Source: Alistipes sp. (GTDB lineage: Bacteria > Bacteroidota > Bacteroidia > Bacteroidales > Rikenellaceae). Taken from it: a stretch of DNA of 64,000 nt. Every line of letters begins with the position of its first letter. The stretch's first letter is position 1. Under the pieces are notes generated by a model. It was not told the DNA's origin and did no database searches. It saw nothing but the letters and a program-made list of their open reading frames with translations. The stretch lies in contig JAFZHB010000015.1 in assembly GCA_017555105.1 (NCBI GenBank), forward strand, positions 62,001 through 126,000, in the 5' to 3' direction. The translations under genes were made by a program, and so were the position numbers. Below, one piece after another: positions 1 through 8,667 of this stretch.

Positions 1-980
1 GGGTTGTAGTGAATCCCCCTACAGCCCTGCTCTCGACCGAGGAGCTTGATCGCTCGTTCGACCTGAAATATGAGCGTGCACCCCACCCGCGCTACAAGGA
101 TCGCGGTGCAATCCCCGCCTGGGAGATGATCAAACACTCGGTCAACATCCACCGCGGATGCTTTGGCGGCTGCTCGTTCTGCACCATCTCGGCGCATCAG
201 GGTAAGTTTATCCAGAACCGCAGCGAGCGTTCGATCCTGCAGGAGGTCGAGGCCATTACGAAGATGCCCGACTTCCGCGGTTACCTCTCCGATGTGGGTG
301 CACCCTCGGCCAACATGTACCGCATGCGGGGACGCGATGAGCAGCTCTGCAGCAAGTGTCGCCGTCCGTCGTGCCTCCACCCGAAGCGCTGCCCCAACCT
401 GGGCAACGACCACCATCCGCTCCTGGCGCTCTACGAGCGTATCCGCAGCGTGAAGGGGATCAAGAAGGCCTTTATCGGCAGCGGCATCCGCTACGATCTG
501 TTCGACGATTCGCCCTACCTGAGAACGGTACTCAAGCACCACACCTCGGGTCGTTTGAAGGTGGCGCCCGAGCACACCGAGGAGCATGTGCTGCAGCTCA
601 TGCGCAAGCCGCCCTTTGCGATGTTCGAGCAACTGAACCACGACTTCCACACCATCTGTCGTCAGGAGGGGCTGCCCTACCAGCTGATACCTTATTTTAT
701 ATCGTCGCATCCGGGCTGCATGGAGCGCGACATGAAGGCACTCTCGGAGAAGGTGCTGGGCAAGCTCCATTTCAACCTGGAGCAGGTGCAGGATCTCACG
801 CCGACGCCGATGACTCTCTCCTCCGTGATGTTCTACACGGGATTGAACCCCTACACCGGCAAGCCGGTCTATGTCGCCCGCACGCAAGAGGAGAAGCGCC
901 GCCAAAAAAGCTACTTCTTCGCCGAGCGTCCACAAAAAGGAGTACCCTCGAAGCGCCCCTTCCAGAAGAAGCGCCGATAG
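1..980 (+). CDS. YgiQ family radical SAM protein, C-terminal part (5' truncated by window edge)
   Basis: The reading frame is open from base 3 and enters from outside the window, so only about the last 326 residues are seen; YgiQ proteins are usually 600-700 residues. The radical SAM cluster motif CxxxCxxC is present as CFGGCSFC soon after the left edge, inside the stretch NIHRGCFGGCSFC, followed by a TIM-barrel region and an Arg/Lys-rich tail. This predicts a [4Fe-4S]/S-adenosylmethionine enzyme; the reaction of the YgiQ family is not established. A second cysteine group (CSKC, then CLHPKRC) around window residues 110-130 is typical of the family. It ends at a shared hairpin facing the leftward trmB operon. 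Confidence 0.9.
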   Translation, partial: VVVNPPTALLSTEELDRSFDLKYERAPHPRYKDRGAIPAWEMIKHSVNIHRGCFGGCSFCTISAHQGKFIQNRSERSILQEVEAITKMPDFRGYLSDVGAPSANMYRMRGRDEQLCSKCRRPSCLHPKRCPNLGNDHHPLLALYERIRSVKGIKKAFIGSGIRYDLFDDSPYLRTVLKHHTSGRLKVAPEHTEEHVLQLMRKPPFAMFEQLNHDFHTICRQEGLPYQLIPYFISSHPGCMERDMKALSEKVLGKLHFNLEQVQDLTPTPMTLSSVMFYTGLNPYTGKPVYVARTQEEKRRQKSYFFAERPQKGVPSKRPFQKKRR

Positions 981-992
981 GGAATGAATAAG

Positions 993-1022
993 AAGAGAGC
1001 CTGCCGATCGGCAGGCTCTCTT
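993..1022. terminator. Bidirectional intrinsic terminator between the ygiQ-like gene and trmB
   Basis: A perfect 13-bp inverted repeat (AAGAGAGCCTGCC / GGCAGGCTCTCTT) with a GATC loop lies between two convergent genes. It has A-rich flanks on the left, giving Ts for the leftward transcript. Confidence 0.8.
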
Positions 1023-1041
1023 GCTTTAAGTTTACTTTGAA

Positions 1042-1800
1042 TTAAAAAGCTCTTTCGCGATTCTCCTCATTGTCCTTCTCGTCGCGGTCGATCTCATCGC
1101 CCTCCCAATCGAACCAGGGGAACTCGGTGCGTCCACCCAGCGAGAAACGGAGGTAGTTGATCGGAAGTCCCATCTCGAGGAAGCGGCTCTCATAGGCGGT
1201 CTTGACCGAGAGCACCTCGTCGGCGAAGCCCGTGCCGTAGATATCCTCCTGTGCCACCTCGATCGGCAGGGCATAGTGCTCAGCCACCGCCTTCGTGTAA
1301 GCGTAGAGGTGCTTCGAGTCGGTTTTGAGGTTAATCACCCCATCGTCGGCCAGCAGCTGCGCATAACGAGCCAGGAAGAGCGGAGCCGTGAGGCGCTTCT
1401 TCGCACGGCGCGTCTTCAGCTGCGGATCGGGGAAGGTGATCCAGATCTCCGAGACCTCCCCACGCTCGAAGAGCGAGGTGATGAACTCGATACGCGTACG
1501 CAGGAAGCCCACATTCTGCATGCCACGCTCCGTGGCGGTCTTGGCACCTCGCCACATGCGTGCGCCCTTGATGTCGATGCCGATGTAGTTACGATCGGGA
1601 TCGCGCTCGGCCAACCCTACCGTATATTCGCCCTTACCACAACCCAGCTCGAGTACAATCGGGCGATCGTTGTGGAAGAAGTCGCTATGCCAATGCCCCT
1701 TCATGGGGTGGTCGCCCGAAAAGACCGAGTCGAACTCGGGCTGTAAGAAGCAGGCGAAGGTTTCGTTTTCGCGGAATTTACGCAGTTTATCTTTTCCCAT
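1042..1800 (-). CDS. trmB: tRNA (guanine-N7-)-methyltransferase
   Basis: This 252-residue protein should methylate G46 of tRNA to m7G using S-adenosylmethionine, in the cytoplasm. It shows the class I methyltransferase SAM loop LELGCGKGEYT near residues 51-61, then IGIDIKGARMWRG, and the TrmB hallmark WITFPDPQLKTRRAKKRL, which corresponds to the FPDPWPKxxHxKRR motif. The ATG start lies 6 bp after the gldH stop, so it is the last gene of a leftward ricT-like/gldH/trmB unit. A short acidic/charged tail (DRDEKDNEENRE) follows the conserved fold. Confidence 0.95.
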   Translation of the reverse strand: MGKDKLRKFRENETFACFLQPEFDSVFSGDHPMKGHWHSDFFHNDRPIVLELGCGKGEYTVGLAERDPDRNYIGIDIKGARMWRGAKTATERGMQNVGFLRTRIEFITSLFERGEVSEIWITFPDPQLKTRRAKKRLTAPLFLARYAQLLADDGVINLKTDSKHLYAYTKAVAEHYALPIEVAQEDIYGTGFADEVLSVKTAYESRFLEMGLPINYLRFSLGGRTEFPWFDWEGDEIDRDEKDNEENRERAF

Positions 1801-1806
1801 AGTGGT

Positions 1807-2241
1807 TTATGATTCAGTGATGATCTTCATACCGACCGCCTCCACTCCCTCGATCGGGTGTGTCGGAGTCAACGCAAAACGGTACTCACCGGCTCGCTTC
1901 AGCTGCACACCACGGCGATAGGGCACCTCCACCACGCGATGCAGCGGCGCAGCTACCCGCTTCGGCGGGAACTGCAGGCGGTGGTACTCGCTCGCACGGA
2001 GCGAATCGGGCGAAAAGGTGGTGATGCGCAGGGTGAGGCTATCGGTGGCACAACGGTCTGCCAAACGCAACACCACGCGCAATTCGGCTACGGCCGTAGT
2101 ATCACGATTCGTATAGGTCACCTGCACACGCTCCTCCCACGAGGCGGGGGAGACATCGCAGACGCTGACCCGCTCCGGCGAGAGGCATCCCGCCATCAGG
2201 AGGCTCATCCAGAGCAGTGATCCTCGCAGTAGGCCACGCAT
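1807..2241 (-). CDS. gldH: Gliding motility lipoprotein GldH
   Basis: The ATG at 2241 gives 144 residues beginning with a lipoprotein signal peptide (MRGLLRGSLLWMSLLMAGC, lipobox LMAGC), so the mature protein starts at Cys19 and is membrane anchored. The rest is a beta-rich domain of the GldH type (EERVQVTYTNRDTTAVAELRVVLRL). The frame is open further upstream inside the neighbouring gene, but the lipobox and the 4-bp gap after the upstream stop fix the start at 2241. GldH is required for gliding in Flavobacterium; in non-gliding Bacteroidales its role is unknown. The position beside a PSP1/RicT-type gene is a conserved bacteroidotal arrangement that supports the call. Confidence 0.85.
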   Translation of the reverse strand: MRGLLRGSLLWMSLLMAGCLSPERVSVCDVSPASWEERVQVTYTNRDTTAVAELRVVLRLADRCATDSLTLRITTFSPDSLRASEYHRLQFPPKRVAAPLHRVVEVPYRRGVQLKRAGEYRFALTPTHPIEGVEAVGMKIITES

Positions 2242-2245
2242 CGCT

Positions 2246-3748
2246 CTACTCGTTGTTGCGTGGTGCCTTCGGTTTCCGCTCGCCGTTGTGGTTATTCGGA
2301 CGGCGGTGGAAGCGACGGCCGCGGTGGTTCTGACCCTGACGCTGCTCGCCCTCACCCTCGGTTGCGGGGCTGGCACTCTGCTCACCCGTTGCCTCCTGCT
2401 TCGGGCGGTCGTGCTGCGGACGATCCTGCTTGGGTCGCTCCTGCTTGGGCTTGTCGTACTTCGGGCGATCGTGTTTGAGGTGCTCCTGCTTGGGGCGCTG
2501 CTCGGTAGGCTGTTCGCTCTTCGGTTCGGCCTTCTGCTCACCCTTTTGCTCGCTCTTCTGCTCGTCCTGCGGCTTCTGATCCTTCTGCTCCTTGCGGTCG
2601 CGTCCCTTGTTACGGTTCTTATTGCGGCGGCGCTTCGCCTTATCGAAGCGCGTGATGCTATCCTCCTCTGCTCGGTAGGTCGGCTCCTCGATGCGCTCGT
2701 CTACATACTCCTCGTCCTGCAACTGCTCGGGGTGCTTACCGGCACGGTTCATGGCCAAAACCTCCTTCACGCGCCATACCGGGAGCGTCTGCAGGTTCGA
2801 CATCGTCTCCTTGCTCGACGAGAAGGTCATCGTGCCGGCCAGGATATCGCTCTTCACCAAGAACCACTCGCCCTCGGCCGTCTGCAACGGCTCGCGCAGG
2901 CGCGGCATCTCCTTGCGTGCCTCGGCATAGACATCATACTCGTACATCATGCAGCACTTGAGCTTCGAGCACTGTCCGGCCAGCTTCTGCGGATTGAGCG
3001 AGAGATCCTGCGTGCGCGCAGCACCGGTCGTTACGCTCGAGAAGGTTGACATCCACGAGGCGCAGCAGAGCTCACGGCCACAAGCACCCAGACCTCCGAT
3101 GCGACCTGCCTCCTGGCGTGCACCGATCTGCTTCATCTCGATGCGGATGTGGAAGCGCTCGGCAAAGACCTTGATCAGCTCGCGGAAATCGACGCGCTCA
3201 TCGGCGATGTAGTAGAAAATCGCCTTGATCTTATCGCCCTGATACTCCACATCGCCAATCTTCATGTTCAGCCCCATATCGGCGGCAATCTGGCGCGAGG
3301 CGATCATCGTCTCGTGCTCCAAGGCGATTGCCTCCTGCCAACGCTCAATGTCGTAGGGCTTGGCCTTGCGGTAGATCTTGCGGAACTCGCCATTCTGCGG
3401 GTTGAAACCCGTGCGACGCATCTGCTTGTGGACCATATCGCCCGTCAGCGAGATCACACCAATATCGTGACCCGGAGCAGCCTCCACTGCGACGATATCA
3501 CCTCGTTTCAGATCAAGGTTGTTCACATTCTGGTAGAAGCCGCGACGCGTATTCTTGAAGCGCACCTCGAAGATATCGGTCGGTTGCGTATCGGGATAAG
3601 CCTCGAGCCAGTCCTGCTCGTGCAGCTTGAAACACCCCTCGGCAATCTCGGCCGTGAGGCCCTCGGGCTGCTCACAGAAACAGCAACCGCGTCCTACCTC
3701 GGGACGGCAGCACGCTTTGTGGTTCATATGTGGTTGTTCGAACTCCAT
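2246..3748 (-). CDS. PSP1 domain protein, RicT/YaaT family, with long charged tail
   Basis: The first about 330 residues of this 500-residue protein match the RicT (YaaT/PSP1) family: a cysteine-rich N terminus (CCRPEVGRGCCFCEQ), a central PSP1 fold, and the conserved GGLGACGRELCCASWM and KLKCCMMYE motifs that may ligate Fe-S clusters. In Bacillus the RicT complex affects RNA processing; in Bacteroidota the role is unproven. From about residue 370 the protein turns into a low-complexity K/Q/E/R/P tail with imperfect KPKQE/RPKQD/RPQHD repeats, ending in an Arg/Asn-rich segment that looks RNA-binding. It is the first gene of a leftward operon with gldH and trmB. Confidence 0.85.
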   Translation of the reverse strand: MEFEQPHMNHKACCRPEVGRGCCFCEQPEGLTAEIAEGCFKLHEQDWLEAYPDTQPTDIFEVRFKNTRRGFYQNVNNLDLKRGDIVAVEAAPGHDIGVISLTGDMVHKQMRRTGFNPQNGEFRKIYRKAKPYDIERWQEAIALEHETMIASRQIAADMGLNMKIGDVEYQGDKIKAIFYYIADERVDFRELIKVFAERFHIRIEMKQIGARQEAGRIGGLGACGRELCCASWMSTFSSVTTGAARTQDLSLNPQKLAGQCSKLKCCMMYEYDVYAEARKEMPRLREPLQTAEGEWFLVKSDILAGTMTFSSSKETMSNLQTLPVWRVKEVLAMNRAGKHPEQLQDEEYVDERIEEPTYRAEEDSITRFDKAKRRRNKNRNKGRDRKEQKDQKPQDEQKSEQKGEQKAEPKSEQPTEQRPKQEHLKHDRPKYDKPKQERPKQDRPQHDRPKQEATGEQSASPATEGEGEQRQGQNHRGRRFHRRPNNHNGERKPKAPRNNE

Positions 3749-3768
3749 AGTTGTCGGTATATTTTGCG

Positions 3769-3776
3769 TAAAGATA
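3769..3776 (-). promoter_or_regulatory. Probable -7 box for the ricT-like/gldH/trmB operon
   Basis: Minus strand reads TATCTTTA, one base off TAnnTTTG, 20 bp upstream of the ATG at 3748. Confidence 0.5.
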
Positions 3777-3809
3777 CGAAATCGAATCGAGAAATGAAAA
3801 CTTAAAAGA

Positions 3810-5162
3810 TCAAAATTGCAGCGTGGCGATGCGTCTGCGGATGCGCCACATCAGCAACAACGCTGCAGCCGAAAGTCCCACCGAGTAGCTCAAGAAGAAG
3901 CCCGGAGCACCCATCTGCCAATGAATACCAAAGAGATAACCTGCCGGCAGGTTCAACAGCCAATAGGCCACGAAGGCGATCGGCATGATAATCTTCACAT
4001 CCTGCAGCCCTCGCAGCACGCCCACCGAGATATTCTGCAAGCCATCCCACAGCTGGTAGAGTGCCACAAAGATCAGGATGTCGGCCGTCAGCGCGATCAC
4101 CTCCTCGTTGTCGGTAAACAAGCGCGGGATATCGTAGCGGAAAAGGATGAAGATCAGCGAGGCGATCACCCCCCACGCCAACACCAAGTGGTAGGTAGCC
4201 TGCGTAGCCAGACGCAACTCCCCGGCATCCTTCGCACCGAAGCAGTGTGAGATGCGAATCGTGGCCGCCGAGCCAATCGAGAGGATTACCATAAAGGCGC
4301 AGTTACCGAGCGAGATAGCAATCTGGTTCGCGCTGAGCGAGATCGCACCCAGCCATCCAATCATGACTCCCGTGCCAACAAAAGCTGACGACTCGAGGAA
4401 CATCTGCCCGGCAATCGGAAGTCCAATCGACAACAGACGGCGCACTTTGCTCAATTGCAACGCCCCCAACGAGAAGCCCTTGAGGTAGCGACGGTACTCC
4501 TTATGCAGGAGGAAGTAGCCAAAGATCATCGCTGCCTGTGCCACACGAGAGAGCGTGGTTGCCCAACCTGCACCCTCGGCTCCCATAGCCGGCAGACCGC
4601 AACGACCAAAAATCAACAGATAGTTCAACCCAACATTCAAGAGGTTGGCCACAAGCGTGATCACCATCACCGTGCGCGTATTACCCACCCCCTCGAGGAA
4701 GGATTTGAAGCCGAAGAAGAACATCATGAAGGGGACACTATAGGCCAATGCCCGGTAGTAGGGAATAGCGCCCGTGACGACCTCGACCGATTGTCCCATG
4801 TGGTAGAGCAAGGGAGAGATCAGGTATTGACCCATTCCGACCAAAAGTCCCAATGTCGTGTAGAAAATCAGCGCGTTATGCAGCAAGTGAGAGCACTCTC
4901 CATGCTCCTTGCGAACATAGCGCTCGCCAATAAGCGGTGTAAGACCCAGCGCCACACCAATGCAGCCAATCAGGATCAGAAAAGCGATCGCCGAGCCAAA
5001 TGACACGGCTGCCAGCGGCAACGGATCCTCGCCGCCATACTGACCCACCATCATCGTGTCGGCCAGTTGCGTAAGCATCTGTCCCACCTGCGACAAGACG
5101 ATCGGAATCGAGAGTTTCAGATTCCGACGGTATTGCTCCTTGTATTGCTGCCAGCGTGTCAT
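3810..5162 (-). CDS. MATE family multidrug/Na+ efflux transporter
   Basis: This 450-residue protein has about 12 hydrophobic segments and the MATE signatures QVGQMLTQLADTMMVGQYG (helix 1) and a matching second half (IGLPIAGQMFLESSAFVGTGVMIGWLGA), reflecting the two-bundle MATE fold. Such proteins export cationic or other compounds in exchange for Na+ or H+ across the inner membrane; the substrate cannot be read from sequence. It is the last gene of a leftward thiL/glycosyltransferase/MATE group; its ATG is 9 bp after the preceding stop. No clear terminator is seen before the promoter of the next operon. Confidence 0.92.
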   Translation of the reverse strand: MTRWQQYKEQYRRNLKLSIPIVLSQVGQMLTQLADTMMVGQYGGEDPLPLAAVSFGSAIAFLILIGCIGVALGLTPLIGERYVRKEHGECSHLLHNALIFYTTLGLLVGMGQYLISPLLYHMGQSVEVVTGAIPYYRALAYSVPFMMFFFGFKSFLEGVGNTRTVMVITLVANLLNVGLNYLLIFGRCGLPAMGAEGAGWATTLSRVAQAAMIFGYFLLHKEYRRYLKGFSLGALQLSKVRRLLSIGLPIAGQMFLESSAFVGTGVMIGWLGAISLSANQIAISLGNCAFMVILSIGSAATIRISHCFGAKDAGELRLATQATYHLVLAWGVIASLIFILFRYDIPRLFTDNEEVIALTADILIFVALYQLWDGLQNISVGVLRGLQDVKIIMPIAFVAYWLLNLPAGYLFGIHWQMGAPGFFLSYSVGLSAAALLLMWRIRRRIATLQF

Positions 5163-5171
5163 CGAGGGTTC

Positions 5172-6185
5172 TTAAAAGTAAATTTCGTGGAAGGGGCGGT
5201 TGTTGATCTGCGCCGCACGGCGTGAGAAGTTTCCGCGGTACATGTGCGGCCCAACCAAGTAGAAGTGCTCCGCCGCCTCGGCCAGCACCAGGAAATCGAG
5301 AAAGGTCTTCGTGTGCACCTCGCGCTCACCGGCTCCGGCCACATCCATATGGCCAATCTTACCAGGCAGGGTGCAAACATAGGGGTGACGAGCCGTCACA
5401 TACGCCAAGAAACGACCACTGTCCGAAGTGACCAGTATCGGCTGGTCGGGGTGCTCCTGGTGGATGCGCGCCAACTGCTCGCTGCAGCGCGCCAGCAGTG
5501 CCTCCTGCTCCGCCTCAGGCAGCGCCTGAGCCGCACGGTCGGCCGACTCATTAAAGTCGCCCAACGACTCCATAAAGCGGGTAGAGACGGCCAAGAAGTT
5601 TCCTGCGCCGCCCAACTTCGTCAACTCGCCATCGATGAGCTCCTGCAGCCAAGCCTGCGGGCGAAACAGCTCGTGGAAGGCCTCGCCGAAGCGTTCCTCC
5701 TCGAAACGCATATTCGTATAGGAGTGCAGCTGACGATACTCCTCGCCAAAGAAGAGCTCCGCCATCTTACGCTGAAAGGCCTTGTCGCGCTCCGGATAAC
5801 GGTTCGACGAAGAGATATAGACCGGGCGTGCATCGCAGCTGTTATAGCAGATCTCCTCCGGGGCGATACGCCAATCGTAGCCATTCGGTTCGAGGTACTC
5901 CTCCAAGCGGAAGGGCGAAACGAAATGGATGCGAAAATCGAGGCCTCGTTCGCGGCAGAAGATATAGGTCGTCGCCAAACCACGCAGACGATCGGCCAAG
6001 CCGCCATGGCGTTTGCGTCCGTCGAACATCGCGATCACCTGTTTCTGTTCGTTGCAGGCACGCGGCGCATCGGCCGTATAGTAGCGCATCAGACGATGGC
6101 GCACAACACGGCGAAAACGGTATTTGTTGTAAAAGCGGTAGTTAAACTCAGCCTTGACGCGACGAATAAGCTCTTGGATGGTCAT
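5172..6185 (-). CDS. Fucosyltransferase-like glycosyltransferase (putative)
   Basis: I do not recognise a named family member, but three blocks of this 337-residue protein resemble the GT-B fucosyltransferase superfamily (NodZ, FUT8, O-FucT). They are GGLADRLRGL at about residue 60, like the GLGNRLRG donor-side motif; ILVTSDSGRFLAYV near residue 250, like the 'vylatDs' strand; and FLDFLVLAEAEHFYLVG near residue 295, like the final nucleotide-sugar-binding block. The usual HxRRxD motif appears replaced by VSTRF near residue 197. There is no signal peptide, so it should act in the cytoplasm, probably on a surface glycan. It sits 4 bp from thiL and 9 bp from the MATE gene. It could instead be a related GT using another donor. 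Confidence 0.5.
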   Translation of the reverse strand: MTIQELIRRVKAEFNYRFYNKYRFRRVVRHRLMRYYTADAPRACNEQKQVIAMFDGRKRHGGLADRLRGLATTYIFCRERGLDFRIHFVSPFRLEEYLEPNGYDWRIAPEEICYNSCDARPVYISSSNRYPERDKAFQRKMAELFFGEEYRQLHSYTNMRFEEERFGEAFHELFRPQAWLQELIDGELTKLGGAGNFLAVSTRFMESLGDFNESADRAAQALPEAEQEALLARCSEQLARIHQEHPDQPILVTSDSGRFLAYVTARHPYVCTLPGKIGHMDVAGAGEREVHTKTFLDFLVLAEAAEHFYLVGPHMYRGNFSRRAAQINNRPFHEIYF

Positions 6186-6189
6186 CTTA

Positions 6190-7233
6190 CTACTCGTTTT
6201 TCGCAGGCTGCTCGGGGAAGCCCTGCGCGCGCAGGCGCATGAACTGCCCGTCGGGCGTCACCAGGTGACAACCCTCCTGCTCGTCGGTAATGTGGCCAAT
6301 CACATCGATGCCGAGGCGCATCACCTGCTCCTGCATCGACAGGGGCACCGTAAAGAGCAACTCGTAATCCTCGCCACCATTGAGTGCCGCCATCACCGGA
6401 TCGAGGTGCATCTCCTCGGCCAGCTCGGAGGTCTGGCGAGCGATGGGGATGCGCTCCAGGTAGATGCGAGCGCCACACTTCGAGCTCTTACAGAGCTGCA
6501 TCAGGTCGCTCGAGAGTCCGTCCGAGAGGTCGATCATCGCCGTCGGAACAATCTTCTCGTCGGCCAGCATATCCAGCACATCAGTACGCAAGCGCGGTTT
6601 GAGGTACTTCTCCAGAAGGTATTCATAGCCCTTGAACTGCGGCTCCGGGTTCGCCACATCGGCCAAGACGCGCTTCTCGCGCTCGAGGAGCTGCAGACCC
6701 ATAAAAGCCGCACCGAGGTTACCCGTCAGGCAGATCAGATCGTGCTTCGAAGCACCCGAGCGGCGCACCACCAGCTCCTTCGGAGCGTGACCTACAGCCG
6801 TCACGGAGATCACCAGACCGGTCATCGAGGCGCGCGTATCGCCACCCACAAGATCAATCCCCTGCTCGGCGCAAGCGAAGCGGATACCCTCATAAAGATC
6901 TTCGAGTGCCTCAACGGGAATCTTCGAAGAGAGGCCCAACGAGACCATGAGTTGCGACGGACGGGCATTCATCGCCACGAGGTCGCTCACAGCCACCGTT
7001 ACCACCTTATATCCGAGGTGCTTCATCGGGAAGTAGGTCAGGTCAAAATCGACCCCCTCGAAGAGCGTCTCGGTCGTCAGCAGCAGCTGCTGACCCGCTT
7101 CGGGCTCCACCACGGCAGCATCATCGCCCACGGCGCAACGCGTCGTCGGATGCTTCGCCTCGAAGCCCTTGGTCAGCAGATCAATCAGGCCAAATTCGCC
7201 CAATGCAGCCACTTCGGTTCGTTTCTGTTCCAT
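6190..7233 (-). CDS. thiL: Thiamine-monophosphate kinase
   Basis: This protein phosphorylates thiamine monophosphate to thiamine pyrophosphate with ATP. It has the AIR-synthase-like fold of ThiL: the acidic VGDDAAVV block near residue 37, the LVGGDTRAS motif, the LTGNLGAA glycine loop and the IDLSDGLSSDL motif, and GGEDYELLF near the C terminus. The ATG at 7233 (347 residues) is chosen over a TTG 9 bases upstream because a consensus -7 box lies 19 bases before it. It heads a leftward group with a glycosyltransferase and a MATE transporter; no functional tie among the three is evident. Confidence 0.93.
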   Translation of the reverse strand: MEQKRTEVAALGEFGLIDLLTKGFEAKHPTTRCAVGDDAAVVEPEAGQQLLLTTETLFEGVDFDLTYFPMKHLGYKVVTVAVSDLVAMNARPSQLMVSLGLSSKIPVEALEDLYEGIRFACAEQGIDLVGGDTRASMTGLVISVTAVGHAPKELVVRRSGASKHDLICLTGNLGAAFMGLQLLEREKRVLADVANPEPQFKGYEYLLEKYLKPRLRTDVLDMLADEKIVPTAMIDLSDGLSSDLMQLCKSSKCGARIYLERIPIARQTSELAEEMHLDPVMAALNGGEDYELLFTVPLSMQEQVMRLGIDVIGHITDEQEGCHLVTPDGQFMRLRAQGFPEQPAKNE

Positions 7234-7252
7234 ATATTTCAAAAAATTTTTA

Positions 7253-7260
7253 CAAAATTA
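7253..7260 (-). promoter_or_regulatory. -7 box for thiL
   Basis: Minus strand reads TAATTTTG (TAnnTTTG), 19 bases before the thiL ATG and divergent from the adk promoter 33 bp away. Confidence 0.65.
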
Positions 7261-7293
7261 GGAAAACTTTACCTTCCTTCAAAAAAAATAGTG

Positions 7294-7301
7294 TACTTTT
7301 G
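7294..7301 (+). promoter_or_regulatory. -7 box for adk
   Basis: TACTTTTG matches TAnnTTTG and lies 30 bases upstream of the adk ATG. Confidence 0.7.
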
Positions 7302-7331
7302 CCGCGTCAATTACGCAAAACAGACACACTC

Positions 7332-7907
7332 ATGATGAATATTGTCCTGTTTGGGGCACCCGGATGCGGGAAAGGCACCCAGGCAGCGCTCTTGAAGGAG
7401 CGATACGGCCTTGTACATGTCTCGACCGGTGAGATCATTCGCGATCACATCCGTCGCGGTACGGCGTTAGGCCAGAAGGTGCAGGCCTGCATCGAGCGAG
7501 GAGAGTTGGCTCCCGACGAGTTGGTAATCTCGATGATCGCCGATTTCGTGGCCGCACATAAGAATTCACCTGGTTGCATCTACGACGGCTTCCCGCGCAC
7601 GACGGCGCAGGCTGAGGCCTTTGATAAGATCTTGGCCGAGCACGACTTGCAGGTAGATCAGATGATCCGCATCAAGGTCGAGGAGCAGGAGCTCATCCGC
7701 CGCATCTTGCTGCGCGGCAAGGATTCGGGTCGTGCCGACGACAGCTCGGAGGAGGTGATCCTCCAGCGCCTGGAGGTCTATTGGGCTCAGACGGCCGTGG
7801 TTGCCGAGCACTACAAGGCTCAAGGCAAGTATGTCAAGGTCGACGGCGAAGGTACGATCGAAGAGGTCTTCGAGCGCATCGTTCGTGTAATCGAGACTTT
7901 GAAGTAG
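7332..7907 (+). CDS. adk: Adenylate kinase
   Basis: Catalyses ATP + AMP = 2 ADP. The P-loop GAPGCGKGT lies at residues 8-16, the AMP-binding region includes STGEIIR and the conserved YDGFPRT, and the LID is the short form (KDSGRADDS...), so no zinc-LID is present. With the start at the ATG ATG pair at 7332 the protein has 191 residues, normal for the short-LID bacteroidotal enzyme; upstream in-frame codons run through the promoter and are not used. It is transcribed alone; the ribosomal operon downstream has its own promoter. Confidence 0.96.
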   Translation: MMNIVLFGAPGCGKGTQAALLKERYGLVHVSTGEIIRDHIRRGTALGQKVQACIERGELAPDELVISMIADFVAAHKNSPGCIYDGFPRTTAQAEAFDKILAEHDLQVDQMIRIKVEEQELIRRILLRGKDSGRADDSSEEVILQRLEVYWAQTAVVAEHYKAQGKYVKVDGEGTIEEVFERIVRVIETLK

Positions 7908-7929
7908 ATTTTTTGCACCTAAACACCTA

Positions 7930-7954
7930 ATTTTGAATTCTAAATTTTGAATTC
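7930..7954. repeat. Tandem 11-bp AT-rich direct repeat upstream of rpsF
   Basis: ATTTTGAATTC occurs at 7930-7940 and 7944-7954. The second copy contains the putative -33 element of the rpsF promoter. A 17-base stretch here (7936-7952) recurs exactly at 12283-12299. Confidence 0.7.
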
Positions 7955-7976
7955 TGAATTTTAATCCGTACTTTTG
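7946..7976 (+). promoter_or_regulatory. rpsF-rpsR-rplI promoter (-33 and -7)
   Basis: TTTG at 7946-7949, a 19-bp spacer and TACTTTTG at 7969-7976 form a model bacteroidotal promoter; the leader to the rpsF ATG is about 37 bases and A-rich (AACAAACAAACAGT). Confidence 0.8.
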
Positions 7977-8017
7977 CCGTCCCAAAAGGGAACAAACATT
8001 TTTAACAAACAAACAGT

Positions 8018-8362
8018 ATGAACAATTACGAAACCGTTTTCATTGTCACGCCGGTTCTGTCTGAGGCTCAGGTTCAGGAGGTTGCTGACAAATTCCAGGG
8101 TGTTATCACCGAGAACGGCGGTCAGATCGTAAATCGTGAGAACTGGGGCTTGAAGAAGCTCGCATATCCGATTCAGAAGAAGACCACCGGCTTCTATTTC
8201 TTGATTGAGTTCGCCGCTGAGGGTGACATCATCAACAAGCTGGAGACCCAGTATCGCCGCGACGAGCGCGTGATCCGTTTCTTAACTTTCAAGCAGGACA
8301 AGTTCGCTGCCGAGTATGCAGCAAAGCGTCGTGCGAAACTTGCTAACAAACAGGAGGAGTAA
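8018..8362 (+). CDS. rpsF: 30S ribosomal protein S6
   Basis: This 114-residue protein binds S18 and 16S rRNA in the platform of the small subunit. It shows the S6 opening [22 protein letters not shown] and the conserved [24 protein letters not shown] block. It is first in the rpsF-rpsR-rplI operon, with rpsR starting 3 bp after its stop. No ssb or priB gene lies between, as is usual in Bacteroidota. Confidence 0.97.
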   Translation: MNNYETVFIVTPVLSEAQVQEVADKFQGVITENGGQIVNRENWGLKKLAYPIQKKTTGFYFLIEFAAEGDIINKLETQYRRDERVIRFLTFKQDKFAAEYAAKRRAKLANKQEE

Positions 8363-8365
8363 ACT

Positions 8366-8647
8366 ATGGCACAGGAGAACAACGCAGCTCAGTCGGAGAT
8401 CCGCTACCTGAACCCCGTTTCGGTAGATGTAAAGAAGAAGAAGTACTGCCGCTTCAAGAAGCTCGGCATCAAGTATGTTGACTACAAGGACGGTGAGTTC
8501 CTCAAGAAGTTCCTCAACGAGCAGGGTAAGTTGCTGCCCCGCCGTCTGACGGGTACCTCGCAGAAGTATCAGAAGAAGGTTGCCCAGGCCGTTAAGCGTG
8601 CCCGCCACCTCGCCATTCTGCCCTTCGTAACCGATTGCATGAAATAA
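8366..8647 (+). CDS. rpsR: 30S ribosomal protein S18
   Basis: This 93-residue basic protein is the partner of S6 in the 30S platform. It contains the S18 signature [18 protein letters not shown]...[32 protein letters not shown] (quoted in parts). The single Cys in KKKYCRF is the usual position, without a zinc set. It lies between rpsF and rplI with short gaps (3 bp and 20 bp), so the three are co-transcribed and made in balanced amounts. Confidence 0.97.
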   Translation: MAQENNAAQSEIRYLNPVSVDVKKKKYCRFKKLGIKYVDYKDGEFLKKFLNEQGKLLPRRLTGTSQKYQKKVAQAVKRARHLAILPFVTDCMK

Positions 8648-8667
8648 TTTAAAGTAGGAGAAGCACT

